NCBI GenBank assembly: GCA_947259275.1
Contig: CAMYMH010000036.1
Location: forward strand, 1-64,000
Length of the DNA: 64,000 nucleotides
Source of the DNA: an uncultured Acidimicrobiaceae bacterium
Lineage (GTDB): Bacteria > Actinomycetota > Acidimicrobiia > Spongiisociales > SHLN01
Reading direction: 5' to 3'
Shown here: positions 59,592 to 64,000 of the stretch, one piece after another
Numbering within the stretch: position 1 is the first letter of the stretch
Layout: each line of letters opens with the position of its first letter
Notes under the pieces: generated by a model
What the model saw: the letters and a program-made list of their open reading frames with translations, nothing else
Told to the model about the DNA's origin: nothing
Database searches by the model: none
Program-made: the position numbers and the translations under genes

Positions 59592-59995
59592 ACCGCAGCC
59601 TGTTCCAGGTGCTTGGTCGGCCGGGAAACGATGTACCAGCAGATCCCAACTGCGAGGAGACCGAGGCCGACACCCAGATAGACGTTGCGGACCGCCAGCC
59701 CGATTGTGAGCGCAAAACTGGCAGCAACCGCCACTACGCCGGTGATCTTCATCCGGCGGGTGAACCCCTTGCCGTCCCGGTAATCACGAATCATGGGACC
59801 AAACAGCCGGTGGTTGAGAATCCATGCGTGCAGCCGCTCGTTGCCGAGAGCAAAGAAGAACGCCGCCAGCAGGATGAAGTCGAAGGTAGGGATGCCGAGC
59901 ACACCTACCCCGACGAAGCCGAGCACGAGGAAAACGAGACCAAGGATCGTATAGATCACCCGCAATAGGCGGCTCCTTGACAACCTGTCCGACAT
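59588..59995 (-). CDS. DUF454/YbaN family membrane protein
   Basis: 135 aa from the ATG at 59995. Two to four membrane segments with family phrases 'VIYTILGLVFLVLGFVGVGV', 'LGIPTFDFILLAAFFFALGN' and 'RLHAWILNHRLFGPMIRDYR', matching YbaN/DUF454 (about 125 aa). Function unknown. It is convergent with the HEAT-protein gene, ending 4 bp inside it. Confidence 0.92.
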   Translation of the reverse strand: MSDRLSRSRLLRVIYTILGLVFLVLGFVGVGVLGIPTFDFILLAAFFFALGNERLHAWILNHRLFGPMIRDYRDGKGFTRRMKITGVVAVAASFALTIGLAVRNVYLGVGLGLLAVGICWYIVSRPTKHLEQAAV

Positions 59996-60111
59996 CGGCC
60001 GAGAGGATACCCGTCCCAACGCTCTACGGGGGTCCGGACGAGCCCACCGCGCACCGAACCCGACCCACACTGTGGGCGGTGGGGGTCGGTGCTCGTGTAG
60101 AGGCGAAGCCG

Positions 60112-61197
60112 CTACAGGGCCAAAACCCCCTCTATTGCCTCGGTCATCTTGACCCGGCGCTGGGTGACGGGGCTGGAGCCGTCGAGAAGGGCTTCGGTGT
60201 CGGCCAGGACGTGGGCGAGCGGGAAGCGCTGCACCGAGGGATCCCGGGTCGGTATTCCTCCCTCGATCGCTGGCTCCCAGGCAATCATCTCGTCCGAGGC
60301 TCCTTCGACCAGCGCCGACACCGCGGCCAGGCCGAGCCGGCCGGCGATCATCCGATCTCGGAACGTCGGGCTTCCGCCTCGCACCAGGTGGCCGAGCACG
60401 GTGGCTCTCACTTCGACGTCGGGAAGATCCTCTGCCACCCTGGCTGCCACATCGCGGGTGAGCCGGGTGGTCGGATAGGGAACTCCTTCCGCCTTGATGA
60501 TCAGGACCCGCCGCTTATCGCGGTCCCGCTCGAACGAGGTTCGGACGACTCCCTCAACGCTGTCGAGCAGCTCGGATTCGGTGCGGTGTCGCTCGGGGAT
60601 CAGCATGGCGTCGGCCGCAGCTGCGACGGCCGACGACATCGCCAGATAGCCAGACTGGCGGCCCATGACCTCGACGATGAAGACTCGCTTGTGGGCGCGG
60701 GCGGTGTCTGAGATGCGATCACATGCATCGACGATGGTGTTGAGGGCAGTGTCGACTCCAAGGGCGTATCGGGTGCAGCCGATGTCGTTGTCGATGGAAG
60801 CGGGGACTACCACCACCGGAAACAGCTCGGCAAACACACTGGCCCCCGCCGCCGAACCGTTCCCCCCGACCACGACGAGCCCGTCAACACCGGCGGCCCT
60901 CAGGCCCTCGGCCGCCGACCGCCTGTGCTCAGCGTGCAGAAACCGCTCGCTCCGGCTCGATCCCAGGATCGTTCCGCCCAGCCCGCCGGCAGCATCCACC
61001 TGGCGAGTGGACCGCACCCGATCTGGCCCGGCCCGGACGGTGAGATCCACGAATCGCCCGTCCACTAAACCCTCGTACCCCTGTTCAACCCCGATCACAT
61101 CGATGTTGCCGGCCGCGGCCACCTTGGCCACCGCCCGGAGCGCCGCGTTCATGCCCGGGGCATCCCCGCCGGAAGTGAGGGCCGCAATGCGTTGCAC
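60112..61197 (-). CDS. pfkA: 6-phosphofructokinase, variant metal-binding residue
   Basis: 361 aa. Glycine-rich ATP site 'LTSGGDAPGMNAALRAV', catalytic 'PASIDNDIGCTRYALGVDTA' and substrate loops 'EVMGRQSGYLA' and 'VLGHLVRGGSPTFRDR' identify PfkA. The motif that is GGDGS in E. coli (GGEGT in many actinobacteria) reads GGNGS here, with Asn113 in place of the Mg-ligand acid. 'TIDND' starts SIDND. The enzyme phosphorylates fructose 6-phosphate using ATP (or possibly PPi in some relatives). Whether the Asn affects donor choice is unknown. Confidence 0.92.
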   Translation of the reverse strand: MQRIAALTSGGDAPGMNAALRAVAKVAAAGNIDVIGVEQGYEGLVDGRFVDLTVRAGPDRVRSTRQVDAAGGLGGTILGSSRSERFLHAEHRRSAAEGLRAAGVDGLVVVGGNGSAAGASVFAELFPVVVVPASIDNDIGCTRYALGVDTALNTIVDACDRISDTARAHKRVFIVEVMGRQSGYLAMSSAVAAAADAMLIPERHRTESELLDSVEGVVRTSFERDRDKRRVLIIKAEGVPYPTTRLTRDVAARVAEDLPDVEVRATVLGHLVRGGSPTFRDRMIAGRLGLAAVSALVEGASDEMIAWEPAIEGGIPTRDPSVQRFPLAHVLADTEALLDGSSPVTQRRVKMTEAIEGVLAL

Positions 61198-61220
61198 GGC
61201 AGGAGCTTAGAGGCAGAGAA

Positions 61221-61475
61221 TCAGGTGAGCCCGTCGACGCCGACCACCCGCACGCTGAGGGCATCGGGCGAAAGCGGGTCGGCCTCAACATGAAACACCA
61301 GCTCGGCGCCATCCAGGCGAGAGCCGGCTACGGCCTTGGTGAAGTGTCGCCGAAGTGAGGTCGGCGAGATGTTGGAGAGCGCTCCCACCCGAATGTAGAC
61401 CCGGGCGGCCGAAGCAGTGCCCAAGTGACCTTCCGCCTGAGCCAGCAGCGTCTGCACCAGCGTGGGACTTTCCAT
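61221..61475 (-). CDS. HypA-like protein lacking zinc domain
   Basis: 84 aa. The sequence 'TLVQTLLAQAEGHLG', 'ARVYIRVGALSNISPTSLRR' and 'HFTKAVAGSRLDGAELVFHV' follows the N-terminal alpha/beta domain of HypA, the nickel-chaperone of NiFe hydrogenase maturation. The typical MHE N-terminus (Ni ligands) is 'MESP' here, and the C-terminal zinc ribbon with its four cysteines is absent. It cannot work as an ordinary HypA. It is 23 bp upstream of pfkA in the same direction. The spacer on its right (61476-61856) shows nothing recognisable apart from small inverted repeats. Confidence 0.72.
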   Translation of the reverse strand: MESPTLVQTLLAQAEGHLGTASAARVYIRVGALSNISPTSLRRHFTKAVAGSRLDGAELVFHVEADPLSPDALSVRVVGVDGLT

Positions 61476-61856
61476 ACCTAGGCATCGGCATTCCAGCAGA
61501 ATCCTGGATTGAGATGGTTGCCGCTGGCCACCAAGGGCGCCAAACCCGGCGCTCGATAATGCCTGCGGTTACTGAGTGCTGATGGGTGCGCGATATCGAG
61601 ACGGGTGATGAGTGGCATGGGCGCTGAGTTCCCCGGCATTGCGCCATCAACCAGCTCGGGTTCGAGTTATACCGGGCCCACTGTGAATCAGCCGTCTTCG
61701 CTGGGTTGGTCAGTCTTGGACCAAGCCCTCCTGGAAGACCAAACATGCTCAACCCACACCAACCACAGGACGGTGCCGTAGCTGCCGGTAGCGGTCAGAT
61801 CCGAGAGTCGCTTGATTCGGAGTGGCGTAGTGGTCGTTGTGCGGTATAACGAGTGC

Positions 61857-62684
61857 ATGCGAATGGCGACCCTTCTTCTAGCACTCGGCCTCGTTCTGGT
61901 CGCGTGTGCCGGAGATGATGCATCCGAGGCGGGCGGCAGCCAAGTACGACCCTTTTCCGAGATTCAAGACAGTGACCTGAGCTTTGAGATCGACCCGTTC
62001 GACCCCAATCGCGGCATCTTCCGCGTGGCCACTACCGAGCCGGCGATCTGCAGTATTGCCTGGGGGGAAACCGAGGCATTGGGCAATCAGAACAACTCGC
62101 TGAGCATGAACGGCACGGGCATCATCCAGCACGACGTGGTCCTTCCAGGAGCCCTGCCCGGCGAGACGTACTACTTTCGACTTCAGGGCTCCACCGCCGA
62201 CGGCCAGCTCTTCCAGAGCGAGCTCAGCACGTTCACACTTCCAGTATTCGAGGAACCCGTCGGAGCGGATGCCGTGGATCGTGGAGAGAACCTCGCGCTG
62301 AGTGGATCCATCGTGGAGGTGAGCTCTGAGTTCAACGCCTCGTTCAGTGCGAGCCGGGCCCTGGATGGGGACCTGTCAACTGAATGGTCCTCCCGCGGCG
62401 ATGGCGACGACGGATTCGTTGTGATCGACCTGGGAAGCGTGGCGGAGATTGGCGGCTTTGCGTTTGTCACTCGCTCCATGGCGGATGGCAGCGCAATCAC
62501 CGATCAGTTCACCGTGACGGTTGACGGCGGCCCGCCGCTCGGGCCATTCGCGGCCGGCACCCCTGCCGACCCGGGCTTCCAGGCAGTGTCGGCGAGCGGC
62601 CGGGTGTTGCGGTTTGACATCGAATCCTCCACCGGCGGCAACACTGGGGCTGTCGAGATCCAGGTGTTCGGTCCGCAGAGCTGA
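61857..62684 (+). CDS. Lipoprotein with discoidin (F5/8 type C)-like domain
   Basis: 275 aa from the ATG at 61857; another ATG six bases on. Lipobox 'LGLVLVACAGDD'. After a linker, a fibronectin-III-like strand set ('GIFRVATTEPAICSIAWGET...LPGETYYFRLQG') precedes a C-terminal discoidin-like jelly-roll ('NLALSGSIVEVSSEFNASFS', 'ALDGDLSTEWSSRGDGDDGF', 'VVIDLGSVAEIGGFAFVTRS'). Such domains bind carbohydrates or surface polymers. An extracellular adhesion or glycan-binding role is a reasonable inference. Confidence 0.8.
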   Translation: MRMATLLLALGLVLVACAGDDASEAGGSQVRPFSEIQDSDLSFEIDPFDPNRGIFRVATTEPAICSIAWGETEALGNQNNSLSMNGTGIIQHDVVLPGALPGETYYFRLQGSTADGQLFQSELSTFTLPVFEEPVGADAVDRGENLALSGSIVEVSSEFNASFSASRALDGDLSTEWSSRGDGDDGFVVIDLGSVAEIGGFAFVTRSMADGSAITDQFTVTVDGGPPLGPFAAGTPADPGFQAVSASGRVLRFDIESSTGGNTGAVEIQVFGPQS

Positions 62685-62726
62685 GCCCTCGGCTGCGGTG
62701 GGTTCCGGGATCGGCGGTAGCGGTTG

Positions 62727-63365
62727 GTGCCGGCCCGCCGTCCGGGCCAGCCGGCTGCGGTCGCTCCGTCCGAAGCCGAAACTGGTGAGCCATATCTTCA
62801 TTCCGGAGATCGAGCGTGGCGCGTCGATGGTCAGCTCGCCCCCGTCGCCGTCGGTGTGGTTGCAACTCTCCTGTCCTTCGCGTTTGACGGGCACACGGGT
62901 ACTGAAGGCACGCGGCTGGTGACGGCGTTCGTGGCGGTTTTTCATGTGGGAGCTGCCGCGGTGTGGGGCGGCGGATTACTGATGCTCGTTCAGGTGTTAT
63001 GGCGCCGTCACCGGATGGGGGTCCCGGTCCGCGCGCTTCAATTGGCCGTCCGGTTCAGCGTGATGGCTGCCGTAGCGTTCGTTGTAGCCGGCGCGGCCGG
63101 GCTGGTCCTGTCCGTCATCATCATGGACAGCGTGTCGGATCTGTGGTCGACGCCTTGGGGTCGCCTGTTGCTGGCCAAGGTGGGTGTGGTTGCGGCTGCC
63201 GGCGCGGCTGGTGCTTACAACCACAGTGTGCTCATCCCGCAGATGCTGGCTGCTCCCGAGGATGCCGACCTGACGTTCGCCTTTCGACGGGCCGTGACCA
63301 TAGAGGGTGCGGCAATGGGCGCCATCGTCATCATCACTGCGCTCCTGGTGGGGTCCGCTTCCTGA
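62727..63365 (+). CDS. CopD-like copper-resistance membrane protein, short form
   Basis: 212 aa from a GTG at 62727 (TTG at 62724 equally possible; neither has a clear Shine-Dalgarno). The four or five membrane segments include the CopD-domain signature 'VFHVGAAAVWGGGLLMLVQV', 'FSVMAAVAFVVAGAAGLVLS' and 'WGRLLLAKVGVVAAAGAAGAYNH'. Full CopD/YcnJ proteins have eight segments and often a CopC domain. This one matches only the last part, so it is either a naturally short form or a 5'-truncated remnant. Its first 30 residues look random ('VPARRPGQPAAVAPSEAE'), supporting decay. Confidence 0.7.
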   Translation: MPARRPGQPAAVAPSEAETGEPYLHSGDRAWRVDGQLAPVAVGVVATLLSFAFDGHTGTEGTRLVTAFVAVFHVGAAAVWGGGLLMLVQVLWRRHRMGVPVRALQLAVRFSVMAAVAFVVAGAAGLVLSVIIMDSVSDLWSTPWGRLLLAKVGVVAAAGAAGAYNHSVLIPQMLAAPEDADLTFAFRRAVTIEGAAMGAIVIITALLVGSAS

Positions 63366-63438
63366 GCCTTCGCGCTCGACTTCGCGTCTGATCTTCGCTG
63401 CCGGGAGGGCGCCCGTTCAGGCTGCCGATTGTCTGCTG

Positions 63439-64000
63439 CTATCGGCCCTGGTTTCGTTGGTGGAGGAGCTGACGGAGCCGCTGGTCGAGTTCGGGTGGTA
63501 TGACTGAGTCGGGGTCTCTGAGTTCGTGGATGTTTCGGTGGGTGTCGACGAGGGCGGCGTAGAGGGGTGGGCAGGTGGGGCAGGTTTCGAGGTGGGCTTC
63601 AATGGTTTGGGCGATTGTGGTGTCGAGGGTGCCGTCGAGGTAGTCGGAGATGTGTTGGCGGGCGTCCCAACAGTGCATGGGGACTCCTTTCAGGAGGTGG
63701 CGTCTTTCTGCGCCTTCGGCCAGGGCGGTTACCAGCGCCATGCGCCCTCGTCGGAGTCGTTGCTTGGCTGCGGGTAAGCCGATGTCCTGTAGCTCAGCAA
63801 CCTGGCGGACCGTCCATCCTTCGACGTCGTGGAGAAGGACTGTGATTCGGTAGATGAACGGCAGTCTGGCGAGTGCGTCTTCCAGCTCGCGTGTGTTCTG
63901 GGCTTTGAGGGCAAATGCTTCCGGGTTGACGGTGTAGTCGTCGTCTTTCCACCGGTGTTCGACTTCGTCGACCAGGAGTTCACGGGCTGATCGGCGGGCG
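63439..64000 (-). CDS. ECF sigma factor region 4 fused in frame to zinc-finger anti-sigma domain, partial
   Basis: A frame open from the right edge reads without a stop through sigma-70 region 4 ('ELEDALARLPFIYRITVLLH', 'WTVRQVAELQDIGLPAAKQR', 'LRRGRMALVTALAE') into an anti-sigma domain ('MHCWDARQHISDYLDGTLDT', then the zinc motif HLETCPTC, Hx3Cx2C). The ATG at 63678 has AAAGGAG at ideal spacing, so a free 79-aa anti-sigma factor could also be made from an internal start. Normally these are separate overlapping genes. A sequencing frameshift cannot be excluded, but both halves share one clean frame. The N-terminal sigma part lies outside the window. Confidence 0.8.
   Translation of the reverse strand, partial: ARRSARELLVDEVEHRWKDDDYTVNPEAFALKAQNTRELEDALARLPFIYRITVLLHDVEGWTVRQVAELQDIGLPAAKQRLRRGRMALVTALAEGAERRHLLKGVPMHCWDARQHISDYLDGTLDTTIAQTIEAHLETCPTCPPLYAALVDTHRNIHELRDPDSVIPPELDQRLRQLLHQRNQGR

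Overview
The window is high-GC bacterial chromosome, densely coded on both strands, with many 1-8 bp stop/start overlaps and GTG or TTG starts. Gene content points to a high-GC Gram-positive (Actinomycetota): WS/DGAT wax-ester synthase, MMPL exporter, DnaE2, and an actinobacterial PHO box in front of a pst-pho operon. Acidimicrobiia is my best guess, but this is an inference without a marker gene. I see no rRNA, tRNA, CRISPR array, transposase or phage module.

Layout. 0-10 kb: an M16 peptidase cut by the left edge, a GerMN lipoprotein, a Kbp-like BON-LysM protein, a complete phosphate regulon on the minus strand (pstS-pstC-pstA-pstB-phoU-response regulator-kinase), then arsC and arfB. 10-24 kb: a large polytopic membrane protein; a VWA/zincin-motif protein coupled to a MoxR/CobS-type AAA+ protein with degenerate Walker motifs; a LOG-family protein; a tightly overlapped five-gene operon ending in WS/DGAT and an alpha/beta hydrolase; small conserved proteins. 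22-31.5 kb: an envelope-lipid neighbourhood with a DUF4032 kinase-like protein, a YbhN-type flippase, three PAP2 proteins (one fused to a kinase domain), a lipoprotein and an MMPL exporter. 31.5-36.9 kb: repeat-rich spacers with arrays of tiny triloop hairpins, among a flavin reductase, a USP, a DhlA-type haloalkane dehalogenase and a lipoprotein. 37-45.7 kb: ABC exporter, lipoate-ligase family protein, aroQ, aminotransferase, ferritin, polyphosphate kinase, SixA, metallophosphatase. 45.8-54.6 kb: two carboxymuconolactone-decarboxylase (AhpD-like) genes with a phosphotransferase, VOC and FMN proteins, a MalY-type enzyme, a PQQ sugar dehydrogenase and a membrane-anchored zincin. 54.6-64 kb: SOS-boxed dnaE2, a HEAT/Nfu protein, phosphofructokinase, a HypA-like fragment, a CopD-like protein, and at the right edge an ECF sigma region read in frame into a zinc-finger anti-sigma domain.

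Most notable. (1) The gene at 46298-46948 has a single in-frame TGA exactly where relatives carry the second cysteine of their CxxC motif. A SECIS-like hairpin lies 8 nt further on, so this is a candidate AhpD-like selenoprotein. (2) The VWA/zincin plus degenerate AAA+ pair. (3) Spacers hold two odd repeat classes: perfect stems closed by three-base loops, and heptamer-period tandem repeats with inverted partner arms. (4) The PAP2-kinase-flippase neighbourhood may be an uncharacterised envelope-lipid recycling module. All functional calls come from sequence reading and memory of families; no searches were run.
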